Assembly (NCBI GenBank): GCA_017395215.1
Contig: JAFPVW010000009.1
Span: forward strand, 1-57,163
Direction of reading: 5' to 3'
Origin: Prevotella sp.
GTDB taxonomy: Bacteria > Bacteroidota > Bacteroidia > Bacteroidales > Bacteroidaceae
DNA length: 57,163 nt
Of the stretch, positions 26,301-34,151 are shown one piece after another. A program made the position numbers and the translations under genes. Within the stretch, counting starts at the first letter, position 1; every line of letters begins with the position of its first letter. Under the pieces are notes generated by a model. It made no database searches and was not told the origin of the DNA. It saw only the letters and a program-made list of their open reading frames with translations.

Positions 26301-27146
26301 GACTCGTTCGGCATCCGCCGTGAGGAGTTTTTCGCTACGAATGCCAAGGGCGAGGTGTTCCTCGACACGCTGGTGCGCTACGGACAGACCTACCAGACGG
26401 AGAAACAACAGGCACAAAACTCGCTGTTTGGCGGTTTCGACGACGTGGAGATAGCTACGCCGCCGATACCGAAGACCGACATTCGGTGGAGCGACATTGA
26501 GCGGCTGAACAAGGAGCGCGACCTTGTGGGTATCTATCTTAGTGCTCATCCGCTTGACGAATACAAGATTGTGCTCGACAATCTGTGTAATACCAAGTGC
26601 CAGGAACTGGCCGACGTCGACAAGCTGGCCGACCGTGAGGATGTCATACTCGGTGGCATCGTGACGGGTGTCAGGACGGGCTTCACCAAGACGGGCAAGC
26701 CCTTCGGCATTGTTACCATCGAGGACTTCGAAGGTTCCGGCGAGCTGGCGATGTTTGGTGAGGACTGGGGCGTCAGGGCAGGCTTCTTCACCGTGGGTGC
26801 CTCCGTTTATGTGACGGGCAAGGTGAAGTCTCGCTACCAGTTTAACGAGAATGGTCCGAAGGACTTGAAGGTCAGCGGCGTGGAGTATCTGCAGACCATC
26901 AAGGACAAGGCCATCGACCGCATTACCATTCAGTTGACTACCGACCTGTTAGACGACCAGATTGTGGCCGATTTAGGTGAGATAATCAGCGAACATCCTG
27001 GCAAGACTAAGCTATTCTTCCAGCTGCGCGACTCGATGGGCAAGCACCATGTCCTGCTGAAGTCGAACAATCGCTCGGTCGACATCCGCTATTCGCTGAT
27101 TGACTATATCGAGCGCACAGAGGCACTCGACTATAAGATAAACTGA
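23343..27146 (+). CDS. dnaE: DNA polymerase III alpha subunit with in-frame palindromic insert
   Basis: Catalytic subunit of the replicative polymerase, 1267 residues. An N-terminal PHP domain (FIHLHVHTYYSILDG from residue 4) is followed by the polymerase core, with GPGRGSAAGSVVAY and the catalytic aspartates in PDIDTDFDDDGR (D500, D502), then FNKSHAACYSWVAYQTAYLK, a tandem HhH region and a C-terminal OB fold (VILGGIVTGVRTGFTKTGKP). Residues 385-411 are encoded by a palindromic element at the PHP-polymerase junction, just before ELHIMKTMGFPGYFLIV. The start must be at 23343 because the PHP motif begins there, yet the promoter -7 element ends 5 bp before it. Confidence 0.97.
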   Translation: MEDFIHLHVHTYYSILDGQSKISKLVDKAIGNGMRGMAVTDHGDMFGIKEFHDYCIGINKKRQKEGLEPFKPIFGCEMYVSRHGSKSLRRGKEDQSGYHLIVLAKNYQGYKNLIKLVSNSWVDGYYMRPRTDREDLERYHEGLIVCSACIAGEVPKKILNGDMAGAREAVEWYHRVFGDDYYLELQRHEVKNPAQRANRETFPLQQQANKVLIELAREYGIKLICSNDVHFVDEENAEAHDHLLCLSTGKDLDDPTRMLYSKQEWFKTREEMNAIFSDVPEALSNTLEILDKVEIYSLDHDPIMPFFPIPEEFGTEEQWRQKFSEEDLYREFTSDENGENPLPREEGEKKIKKLGGYDKIYRIKFEADYLAKLAYEGAMKRYGVAPPSAPEGATNVLQQGNEAPSGAVGGASGPSASEVLDRIRFELHIMKTMGFPGYFLIVQDFINSARDELDVWVGPGRGSAAGSVVAYCLGITKIDPLKYDLLFERFLNPDRISLPDIDTDFDDDGRGKVLKWVMDKYGHENCAHIITYASMATKNSIKDVARVEKLPLATSNALCKAIPDRLPEGMKMNLANAIKAVPELRDAEASADPVLANTIKYAKMLEGTVRGTGIHACGFIICRDPISDWVPVSTADDPDFKDTKTNCTQYDGHVIESTGLIKMDFLGLKTLSELKEACANVKQHRGIDIDLDTIPIDDPKTYELYQQGRTIGTFQFESAGMQKYLRELHPTVFEDLIAMNALYRPGPMDYIPSFIARKNGREEIKYDIPCMEKYLKDTYGITVYQEQVMLLSRQLADFTRGESDALRKAMGKKKKDIVDAMKPKFIEGGKKNGHDPKVLEKIWADWEKFASYAFNKSHAACYSWVAYQTAYLKANYPAEFMAAIMSRRRDQITEITKLMDECKQMGIATLGPDVNESFQKFGVNHKGEIRFGLAAIKGMGDSAAQAIIDEREANGPFRSIFDFAQRVSFSSVNRKAYESLALSGGFDSFGIRREEFFATNAKGEVFLDTLVRYGQTYQTEKQQAQNSLFGGFDDVEIATPPIPKTDIRWSDIERLNKERDLVGIYLSAHPLDEYKIVLDNLCNTKCQELADVDKLADREDVILGGIVTGVRTGFTKTGKPFGIVTIEDFEGSGELAMFGEDWGVRAGFFTVGASVYVTGKVKSRYQFNENGPKDLKVSGVEYLQTIKDKAIDRITIQLTTDLLDDQIVADLGEIISEHPGKTKLFFQLRDSMGKHHVLLKSNNRSVDIRYSLIDYIERTEALDYKIN
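24495..24575 (+). repeat. In-frame palindromic element, dnaE copy
   Basis: An 81-bp element (27 codons), arms GCCCCCCC (24495-24502) and GGGGGGGC (24567-24574), with two inner GCCCCC-GA/TC-GGGGGC hairpins. It encodes A-P-P-S-A-P-E-G-A-T-N-V ... [12 protein letters not shown]. The spacer (ACAAATGT ... GGTAATGAA) is shared with the rhaB copy in the same orientation relative to the gene. Confidence 0.92.
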
Positions 27147-27164
27147 CTCTCAGCTGCTGATATG

Positions 27165-27199
27165 CAGAAAGGGGTTTCCAAGTAGGAAACCCCTTTCTG
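27165..27199. terminator. Strong hairpin between convergent dnaE and TPR genes
   Basis: Perfect 15-bp stem CAGAAAGGGGTTTCC (27165-27179) / GGAAACCCCTTTCTG (27185-27199) with a 5-nt loop. No long T tract follows, but its position between convergent genes suggests a shared terminator. Confidence 0.7.
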
Positions 27200-27221
27200 T
27201 GTAGTATGCTTGTCAGTTGTC

Positions 27222-28646
27222 TTATTTCAGTTCGAGCACCTGCTTGGCAGTCTCGTTCTCAGGGTCGACAGCCTGCAGCTTGGCAGCAAACTCCTTGGCC
27301 GTGTTCTTGTCGTCCTTAGTGATAAGGTAGTAGGAGATGAGGTAGCGGTATGCCTCAATCAGGCGCACGTTGTCGGTGTTGTCGCGCTCGGCCTTTTCGC
27401 CCAGCAGTTCAACGAGCTTCTCGTAGTGGGGCTTGGCCAGCTCCTCCTTCGACTCGGGATCCATATACATGCCGATGCGGGCACGCTGGAAGGCGACGTA
27501 GTCCTCGATGTCGGTGTACTTGGTCAGCAGGTTGGCGTAGACCTCGTCGGCCTTCTTGAACTTCTCCAGCTTCAGGGCGGCATCCTCGATGCTGTTGGCG
27601 TGCTGCACATAGAGCTGACCCAGGCCAGCGTGGTCGTTGGCCGAAGCCTTGGACACCTCGTTCAGGTACTTCTCGTAGTACTTGATGGCGTTCTCGTAGT
27701 CCTTCGTTCCTTTGTAGGCATCGGAGAGCGTCTTGATGACACCGGCACGCTTGTCCTTGTTGTCGAACTCCTGGTCGAGGGCCTTGTTATACATGGCGAT
27801 GGCCTCATCGTGGCGCTTCAGACCATTGAGCGCGTTGCCGTAGTAGACATAGTCCATGTAAGAGAGGTTGGCCGAGTCGGACTTGTTGAACAGACGGTCG
27901 GCGAAGTCGAGAGCCTTGTCGAAGTTGCCCTTCTCAGTGTTGCAGAACATGGCCAGACGGTTCAGCGTTGAGTTGCGCGGCTCCTTCTGGAGTCCGAACT
28001 CAGCCATCTCGATACCTTTGTCATACTTCTGGGTGAGATAGGCCGAGAAGGCGCTCTCGATAATGTCCATCTTCTCGAGCTTTGCCTGGGGCACCTTATC
28101 GTAGGCGGCGATGGCTTCGTCGAAGTTGTTGGAGATGTAGTTGATGTGGCCGATAATGGCATCAACAGGATAGTCGGGCAGCTGCGTGCGCAGGTCGTTG
28201 AGCTTGGCGATGGCACCGCGCGGGTCAATCTTGCGGTAGACAGAGGCGTACTTGCGGTAGCCCTCGGGGTTCTTCGGGTCGAAGTAGATAGCCTGGTCGT
28301 AGAACGAGGCAGCGCCACCACCGTCCTCAGCGAGTGCGCGGAGGTCGCCCTTGAGGATGTAGGCAGGAGCATAGCTCTTGTTTGCCTTCAGGGCCAGATC
28401 GGCATACTTCATGGCGTTGGCTGTGTCCTTGACCTCGTAGAAGGCGCGTGCGAACTCTGTGAGGTTCTCGGCGTTCTTCTTGTTCTTCTTGTCGAAGGGC
28501 TTCATCTGGTCGGCCAGATCAGCGGGTTTGCTACTAATGATTTTCTTGACGGCATCAATGTCGGCCTTAGTGCCGTCCTGAGCCATGACGGTGGTGCTGA
28601 AACCTGCCAGCACAACACCCATTGCTAAATATTTAATCGTTTTCAT
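27222..28646 (-). CDS. Exported TPR-repeat protein of the TonB operon
   Basis: A 474-residue periplasmic protein with a signal peptide (MKTIKYLAMGVVLAGFSTTVMA) and tetratricopeptide-like repeats along most of its length, for example YAPAYILKGDLRALAEDGGG, YGNALNGLKRHDEAIAMYNK and TKDYENAIKYYEKYLNEV. Such repeats mediate protein binding; no catalytic motif is visible. It is the last gene of the exbB-exbD-exbD-tonB-PBP-TPR series, 85 bp after the preceding gene, so it probably supports outer-membrane transport or envelope function (inference). Confidence 0.85.
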   Translation of the reverse strand: MKTIKYLAMGVVLAGFSTTVMAQDGTKADIDAVKKIISSKPADLADQMKPFDKKNKKNAENLTEFARAFYEVKDTANAMKYADLALKANKSYAPAYILKGDLRALAEDGGGAASFYDQAIYFDPKNPEGYRKYASVYRKIDPRGAIAKLNDLRTQLPDYPVDAIIGHINYISNNFDEAIAAYDKVPQAKLEKMDIIESAFSAYLTQKYDKGIEMAEFGLQKEPRNSTLNRLAMFCNTEKGNFDKALDFADRLFNKSDSANLSYMDYVYYGNALNGLKRHDEAIAMYNKALDQEFDNKDKRAGVIKTLSDAYKGTKDYENAIKYYEKYLNEVSKASANDHAGLGQLYVQHANSIEDAALKLEKFKKADEVYANLLTKYTDIEDYVAFQRARIGMYMDPESKEELAKPHYEKLVELLGEKAERDNTDNVRLIEAYRYLISYYLITKDDKNTAKEFAAKLQAVDPENETAKQVLELK

Positions 28647-28731
28647 ACTTTTTTTCCTTTTAAAGGGTTAGACATGTTGTTTTTGTTATCTCTCTCGTTA
28701 TATCGTTATGACGTTATTTCGGATAAAAGGT

Positions 28732-29691
28732 TTATTCTGTTGTAACATTAACATTACGAACCTCCATGCCGGCCTGAATAGGGAGCAGTCCTGAGCGGAA
28801 GATAATCATCTGGCCCTTGGGCAGGCGGCAGAAGTGGGCAAACCCCGATGGCACGCCCGAACGCGGCTCGTTGAGCAGGGCGTAGATGGTGCGGATGAGC
28901 GGGTAGTTGCCGTTGTATAGGTAGTACTGATAGGGCTTGAAGCTGTTGTACGCCGTAGCGGAGTCCAGCCTGCTGACCTTCATGACGGTTATGTTCTTCT
29001 TAAAGGTGACGTTGGTGGTGTCGCGCTTGTCGTTGAGCCAGTTGGAACCGATGATTCCGATGGCGTTCTCGTGACGCTCCACCCAGTCGATGACCTCTAC
29101 GCTCTTCTTGACGGCGCCAATGTTGTCAGTGCCCTGAATGGGCTTGCCGCCGAGAATGGAGTCGACACAGTAGGTCACGGTGCTCGACTTGGGATTGTCG
29201 AAGACCACGTCGATGGCACCCAACTTGGAGTTGGGGTAGATTTCTTTCCAGTTGGTGACCTCACCGCTGAGAATACGGCGGAAGTCCTTGACTGAGATAC
29301 ACGTGTCGGGATTGGCATTGTTGACGATGATGGCCAGACCATCGTAGGCAATAGGTATAACCCTTGGCATGAACGAGCGCGCCTTCAGGCTCTCAATCTC
29401 CCTCTGCGAGAGCTGGCGCGTGCCAAATGCCAGCCACACCTTGTTCTCCATGAGCTGTCGGATGGCGTCTTCTTGGTCGGTATAGACGGCCTTCAGCTCA
29501 CCCTGGGCGTGGAGTGCCTGATATACTTCGAGCTCCTCGTCAAGGATGGGGTAGAAACTTTCGTCGGAAGCAAAAGATGCTGCCGCTGCCTCATAGTCGT
29601 AAGGCAGTGATTTAGGCTTGTTCCCACATGCGAGGAACAAGCCTAAAATTAGTGTTAATCCAACGAATTTGTTGAATGATTTCATTTTCAT
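28732..29691 (-). CDS. PstS-like substrate-binding lipoprotein
   Basis: A 319-residue lipoprotein with a lipobox (LILGLFLACGNK) and a periplasmic-binding fold of the phosphate-binding PstS type: LAFGTRQLSQREIESLK, VIPIAYDGLAIIVNNANPD, SVKDFRRILSGEVTNWKEIYP and DSILGGKP. No transporter permease genes adjoin it, so it probably does not serve a classical Pst importer. It starts directly after the tonB stop, which places it inside the TonB operon. A role as an envelope-anchored ligand sensor or partner of the TonB complex is possible but unproven. Confidence 0.82.
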   Translation of the reverse strand: MKMKSFNKFVGLTLILGLFLACGNKPKSLPYDYEAAAASFASDESFYPILDEELEVYQALHAQGELKAVYTDQEDAIRQLMENKVWLAFGTRQLSQREIESLKARSFMPRVIPIAYDGLAIIVNNANPDTCISVKDFRRILSGEVTNWKEIYPNSKLGAIDVVFDNPKSSTVTYCVDSILGGKPIQGTDNIGAVKKSVEVIDWVERHENAIGIIGSNWLNDKRDTTNVTFKKNITVMKVSRLDSATAYNSFKPYQYYLYNGNYPLIRTIYALLNEPRSGVPSGFAHFCRLPKGQMIIFRSGLLPIQAGMEVRNVNVTTE

Positions 29692-30525
29692 TTACTGCAA
29701 TCTGAAGGTTACAGGCACGGTGTACTTCACGCGTACAGCCGAACCGTTCTGCTTACCGGGAATCCACTTAGGCATGGATTTCAGCACGCGGATGGCCTCC
29801 TTGTCGAGTGACGGGTCAACAGACTTGATGACCTTGACATCGGTAATAGAACCGTCGCGCTCAACCACGAAGGTGGCAACCACACGGCCCTGGATACCGT
29901 TCTCCTCGGCAACTGCGGGGTACTTGATGTGCGAGTTCAGGTACTTCATCAGCTCGGCGTCGCCACCGGGGAATGAAGGCATCTGCTCGACGACGTCGAA
30001 CACCTTTGTCTCCTCTTCCTTCGGCTTCTCGTCGACCACGACTTCCTTAGCCTTCAGCACTTCACCTTCTGCCTCGTCGTTACCCTTCACGTCGAAGGTA
30101 CCGATGGCGGTGTTGGTCTTCGAGAGGTCGTCCTGTGACTTGATTTCGTCCTCGGGCTTCACTTCGTCGTCCTTCTTGATTTCAGGAGCGGTGAACTTCA
30201 CAGACGATTTCACTTTCTCAACGACCTTCTGCTCGACTTCCACCTTGATGGGTTCCTTGCGCTCCACCTTGGCTTCCTTCTTCTGTGCCAGTTTCGACAG
30301 CTCCACATCGGTATCGATGGTGGCGTTCTGCTTCATGGCATTCTGAATGGCCAGGTTGGCGTAAGCGAGAGCGAAGATGGCAGCAATGCCAATCAGCACC
30401 CAGATGAGAGCCTTGACGTTACGCTTTCCGGTTTCCTTACGGAGAACGTATGCGCCGTATTCCTTGTTCTTTCCTTCAAATACGAGGTCGGTCCAGTTGT
30501 TGTCAATAAGATCAATTTTTCCCAT
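29692..30525 (-). CDS. tonB: TonB energy-transducing protein
   Basis: Links proton-motive force at the inner membrane to outer-membrane receptors, 277 residues. The N-terminus is cytoplasmic (WTDLVFEGKNKEYGAYVLRK, typical of Bacteroidetes TonB) and is followed by one membrane segment (about 38-58). A charged, Lys/Glu-rich periplasmic spacer precedes the C-terminal TonB domain (YPAVAEENGIQGRVVATFVV to FRLQ). It lies 19 bp after the second exbD. Confidence 0.93.
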   Translation of the reverse strand: MGKIDLIDNNWTDLVFEGKNKEYGAYVLRKETGKRNVKALIWVLIGIAAIFALAYANLAIQNAMKQNATIDTDVELSKLAQKKEAKVERKEPIKVEVEQKVVEKVKSSVKFTAPEIKKDDEVKPEDEIKSQDDLSKTNTAIGTFDVKGNDEAEGEVLKAKEVVVDEKPKEEETKVFDVVEQMPSFPGGDAELMKYLNSHIKYPAVAEENGIQGRVVATFVVERDGSITDVKVIKSVDPSLDKEAIRVLKSMPKWIPGKQNGSAVRVKYTVPVTFRLQ

Positions 30526-30544
30526 GGTCTTTCCTTTCTTTTAA

Positions 30545-31225
30545 TTAGTCATTAGTAAATTTGATGCCCTTCAACGTGAGAAGCTTCTCATCGTCTTCGT
30601 TCACCTTGTCAATGACATACTTACCAATACTGCAAACCAACATCTCGTCAAGAGCCTGTACCATGTTGTCGTACGTAGAACAGTCCATAGGCTTGATAAT
30701 GACCGTCAGGGTCTGCATACCCTGGTCGCCAAACTCAGCAACGAACTCCTCCGACTTACCATTTCGGATGTCCGACAGCTGTTTGTCGTAGTCTTCCTTG
30801 GACATCTTGTCGCCCAACTGGGCCTTCTTTTCGTCGAGCTTCTTCTTGGCCATCATGACACGAGCCACAGGGCTGAAGCCATCCTCGGTAACGTGCTCGA
30901 TGAGCAGTTTGCGGATGCCGTCCTTGCCCCAGGTTATCTCCTTCAGGCACTCAGCGTTCTCGTACTCAGGAAGTCCCTCGACATAGTACAGTTTATCCTC
31001 GCCACCAAGGTAGAGCGTGATGGTGTACGAAGCCTTCGTCACCGACTTGTCTTCCTTGGTCATATTTTCATCATTACTCGGCATCGTCAGCTGCATAGCC
31101 TGCGGCTTGCTCAGCGTCGTACAGAGCATGAAGAACGTAATCAGAAGCATCATCATGTCCACCATCGGCGTGAAGTTCACGCGGGTGTCCATCTTTTTCT
31201 GCTTACTCGCATTCTTTTTTGCCAT
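30545..31225 (-). CDS. exbD: ExbD-family biopolymer transport protein (second copy)
   Basis: A 226-residue protein with an N-terminal basic segment, one membrane helix carrying the proton-relay aspartate (FTPMVDMMMLLITFFML), and a periplasmic domain. It begins 3 bp after the stop of the other exbD gene, so the two are translated together. Paralogous ExbD pairs are common in Bacteroidetes TonB operons and may form a hetero-oligomer with ExbB. Confidence 0.92.
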   Translation of the reverse strand: MAKKNASKQKKMDTRVNFTPMVDMMMLLITFFMLCTTLSKPQAMQLTMPSNDENMTKEDKSVTKASYTITLYLGGEDKLYYVEGLPEYENAECLKEITWGKDGIRKLLIEHVTEDGFSPVARVMMAKKKLDEKKAQLGDKMSKEDYDKQLSDIRNGKSEEFVAEFGDQGMQTLTVIIKPMDCSTYDNMVQALDEMLVCSIGKYVIDKVNEDDEKLLTLKGIKFTND

Positions 31226-31228
31226 AGC

Positions 31229-31849
31229 TTAGATCTCCCCCTGTTTTTTAGTGTCAAGGTTTGTAATCAGCTGGTAACGGTTCTCGTTCATGTCCTGCAG
31301 CTCCGACATCATCTTCTTGATGACGGCATAGGGCGTCTTGGCGTCGGCCTTGATGGCTATGCGGATGTCTGCGTTGGACTCACGGGCAGCCGTGACCCAC
31401 TCTTGGAACTCACTCTTCCCACCGTCGATGCTGTCGAGGGGGATGCTCAACTTCTGGATCTCCTCACCCATCTTGTCCGTCTCCAGGCTATAGTAGTCAG
31501 TGAAAACGTTCATAGGTGCACCGATCATGGCATCCTCGCGGAAATGCTTGAGCTGTGCGCCGTTCAGCGAGACGCCGAACTTGCCTGTCACGGTCTCCAT
31601 CATCTCCTGCATCGTGTTCTTGTTCTCGGAACCCAGGTAGATGTTACCCTCTGGCGAAACCAGGATGTTGAGCACATCGTTCTCGGGCACCTTGACCTCG
31701 GACACGGAGCTCGGCGTGTTGACCTTGATAGGCTCTGGCGTCAGGAATGTTGATGTCAACATGAAGAAGCAGAGCAGCAGGGTCATCACGTCCGACATAG
31801 GCGTCATGTCGATCCAGATGTCTTTTTTCTGAATTTTTATTTTACCCAT
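31229..31849 (-). CDS. exbD: ExbD-family biopolymer transport protein (first copy)
   Basis: A 206-residue ExbD paralogue with IDMTPMSDVMTLLLCFFML near the N-terminus, containing the conserved aspartate of the single membrane helix, followed by a periplasmic domain. It lies 31 bp after exbB and 3 bp before the second exbD. Confidence 0.92.
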   Translation of the reverse strand: MGKIKIQKKDIWIDMTPMSDVMTLLLCFFMLTSTFLTPEPIKVNTPSSVSEVKVPENDVLNILVSPEGNIYLGSENKNTMQEMMETVTGKFGVSLNGAQLKHFREDAMIGAPMNVFTDYYSLETDKMGEEIQKLSIPLDSIDGGKSEFQEWVTAARESNADIRIAIKADAKTPYAVIKKMMSELQDMNENRYQLITNLDTKKQGEI

Positions 31850-31880
31850 AATCGTCTAAGGAATTAAAAGGTAAAACAGC

Positions 31881-32711
31881 TTATGCCTCGTGGTGGTTAG
31901 AATCGTATGTAGCGGCGATAGTGTAACCAACTTCATCGAGAGCGAATGTCAGCTTGTCGATCTTGTTTGAGAAGAAGTTATAGACGACGGTAGCAACCCA
32001 AGATGTCAAGATACCCGAAGCCGTGTTCACAAGGGCCTCAGAAATACCTGCAGACAGAGCCATAGAGTCAGCACCACCACCAGCAGACAGAGCTTGGAAT
32101 GATCCGATCATACCGAGCACCGTACCGAACAGAGCGGTCAGGGTACCGAGTGATACGATGGTAGCGATCATCGGGAGGTTCATGGTCAGGGTCGGCATCT
32201 CGAGCTGGGTAGCCTCTTCGTGAGCCTGCTGGATCTTCGAAATCTTCTGCGACTTCTTCAAGGTCTCGTCCTTCTCAACGGTCTCGTACATGTTGATGGA
32301 AGCCATCACCACGTTAGCAACCGAACCCTGCATCTTGTTGCAGAGAGCCTTAGCCTCGTCAAACTTCTGAGCCTTGATGGCTTCCTTGACCTGAGAGGTG
32401 AACTTGGCCAGGTTAATCTTACCAGAGGCCGACTTGATAGCGAAGTAGCGCTCGACACCGAGAACGATAACGGTGAGCAGGAGGGTCAGGATCACACCTA
32501 CGACGAAACCTCCCTTATACACTGTTCCCATGAGGTTTGCGGGATGGCCTTCACGGTCGCCGCCTACGAAGTTGTCGGGATTACCGAGCACGAAGAAATA
32601 GAAGCAGTAAGCGATGATACAGCAGATTACCAGGATAATCCATGCAGCCTTAATACCTCCGAAGCCCTGATTTTTCTTGGCTGGGGCTGCAGCCTTTGTT
32701 GATGTTGCCAT
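31881..32711 (-). CDS. exbB: MotA/TolQ/ExbB proton channel protein
   Basis: A 276-residue inner-membrane protein forming the proton channel that energises TonB. Membrane segments lie near residues 20-45, 75-95, 170-200 and 225-250; the family segment LNLPMIATIVSLGTLTALFGTVLGMI is recognisable in MTLNLPMIATIVSLGTL. First gene of a six-gene operon with its own promoter, followed by two exbD genes and tonB. Confidence 0.93.
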   Translation of the reverse strand: MATSTKAAAPAKKNQGFGGIKAAWIILVICCIIAYCFYFFVLGNPDNFVGGDREGHPANLMGTVYKGGFVVGVILTLLLTVIVLGVERYFAIKSASGKINLAKFTSQVKEAIKAQKFDEAKALCNKMQGSVANVVMASINMYETVEKDETLKKSQKISKIQQAHEEATQLEMPTLTMNLPMIATIVSLGTLTALFGTVLGMIGSFQALSAGGGADSMALSAGISEALVNTASGILTSWVATVVYNFFSNKIDKLTFALDEVGYTIAATYDSNHHEA

Positions 32712-32780
32712 AATAAAAATTAATTTTTAGTTATTAAATAATTTGAGTTATATAAATGTCGGCGTTATATTATTCACGCG

Positions 32781-32810
32781 CAAAGATACTAATTTATGAC
32801 GTACTTCAAG
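32781..32810 (-). promoter_or_regulatory. exbB operon promoter
   Basis: On the minus strand: CTTG (32810-32807), 18 bp, TATCTTTG (32788-32781), giving a leader of about 65 nt. Confidence 0.65.
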
Positions 32811-32845
32811 CCGAATTAATATCTTTTAACGCGTAAAAAATGAAA

Positions 32846-34042
32846 CTAATGGAGTTTTGCCAGTACATTTCTGATTCGGCGCATGGCTTCGATGATGTTT
32901 TCGTCGCTTGTTGCATAGCTCATGCGGAAGCAGTCAGGGTCGCCGAAGGCGTCGCCGCCGACGGTTGCCACGTGGCCCTCTTCGAGCAGATACATGGCCA
33001 GGTCGGTGCTGTTGGCAATGGTCGAGCCGTTGGGTGCAGTCTTGCCATAGAAGCTGCTGCACTTGGGGAACAGGTAGAAGGCGCCCTCGGGCACGTTGAC
33101 CTCCAGTCCTGGTATGTCCTTGGCCAGCTTCACGATGAGGTCGCGGCGGCGCTCAAAGGCCTGGCGCATGTCCTCTACGCACTGCTGGTCGCTGATGTAG
33201 GCAAACTCGGCTGCCTTCTGGCTGACGGAGCAGGGGCCGCTGGTGTACTGGCCCTGAAGCTTGTTGCAGCCCTTGACAATCCACTCTGGGGCGGCTATGT
33301 AGCCTATGCGCCAGCCCGTCATGGCGTAGGCTTTCGACACGCCGTTGACGATGATGGCACGCTCCTTCATGCCTGCGAACTGGGCTATCGACTCGTGATG
33401 GCCCACGTAGTTGATGTGCTCGTAGATTTCATCAGCCAGCACGAACAGGTCGTCGTGGCGCAGAATGACCTCGACCAGCGAGCGCAGCTCCTCCTTGCTG
33501 TAGACGGAGCCCGTGGGGTTGCTGGGCGAGCAGAGTATGAGCATGCGCGTCTTGGGCGTGATAGCCGCCTCCAGCTGCTCGGCAGTCATCTTGAAGTTCT
33601 GCTCGAAGCCTGCCTCCACGATGACGGGCTCGCCTCCGGCCAGCTTCACCATCTGCGGATAGCTGACCCAGTAGGGGGCAGGAATGATGACCTCCTCGCC
33701 GTCGTTCACCAGCGCCATGATGGTGTTGCAGACACTCTGCTTGGCACCGTTCGATACCAGGATTTCGTTGACCGTATAGTCGAGCTGGTTCTCGTTCTTC
33801 AGCTTGTTGGCAATGGCCTTGCGCAGTTCAGGGTAGCCCGGCACGGGTGAGTAGCGTGAGTAATTATCGTCGATGGCCTGTTTGGCAGCCTGTTTTATCT
33901 GGTCTGGCGTGTTGAAGTCGGGTTCTCCGACGCTCATGTTGATGACGTCAATGCCCTGAGCCTTCATCTCAGAGCTTTTCTGCGACATGGCGAGTGTCGC
34001 CGATGGTGCAAGCCTTTGCAGGCGGTTGGATAGTTGTGCCAT
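32846..34042 (-). CDS. aspC: Class I aspartate aminotransferase
   Basis: PLP-dependent transamination between aspartate and 2-oxoglutarate, 398 residues. Family segments include INMSVGEPDFNTPD, PAPYWVSYPQMV, CSPSNPTGSVYS, the PLP-lysine motif VNGVSKAYAMTGWRIGY and the C-terminal FRMSYATSDENI. The start was taken at MAQLSNRLQRLAPS (34042); the frame extends upstream only through the promoter. Stands alone, 109 bp after ribBA on the same strand. Related aminotransferases with other substrates cannot be excluded. Confidence 0.9.
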   Translation of the reverse strand: MAQLSNRLQRLAPSATLAMSQKSSEMKAQGIDVINMSVGEPDFNTPDQIKQAAKQAIDDNYSRYSPVPGYPELRKAIANKLKNENQLDYTVNEILVSNGAKQSVCNTIMALVNDGEEVIIPAPYWVSYPQMVKLAGGEPVIVEAGFEQNFKMTAEQLEAAITPKTRMLILCSPSNPTGSVYSKEELRSLVEVILRHDDLFVLADEIYEHINYVGHHESIAQFAGMKERAIIVNGVSKAYAMTGWRIGYIAAPEWIVKGCNKLQGQYTSGPCSVSQKAAEFAYISDQQCVEDMRQAFERRRDLIVKLAKDIPGLEVNVPEGAFYLFPKCSSFYGKTAPNGSTIANSTDLAMYLLEEGHVATVGGDAFGDPDCFRMSYATSDENIIEAMRRIRNVLAKLH

Positions 34043-34068
34043 TTTATCTTGATGTGTAAAATTCCGTG

Positions 34069-34100
34069 CAAAATTAATCAAAATCTTTCTCCCAAGCAAA
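34069..34100 (-). promoter_or_regulatory. aspC promoter
   Basis: On the minus strand: TTTG (34100-34097), 20 bp, TAATTTTG (34076-34069), 27 bp before the ATG. Confidence 0.78.
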
Positions 34101-34151
34101 GAAAAACGCCATTTTTTAGCTTGGCTGGACGAAAAAGTAACGTTTTGAATG

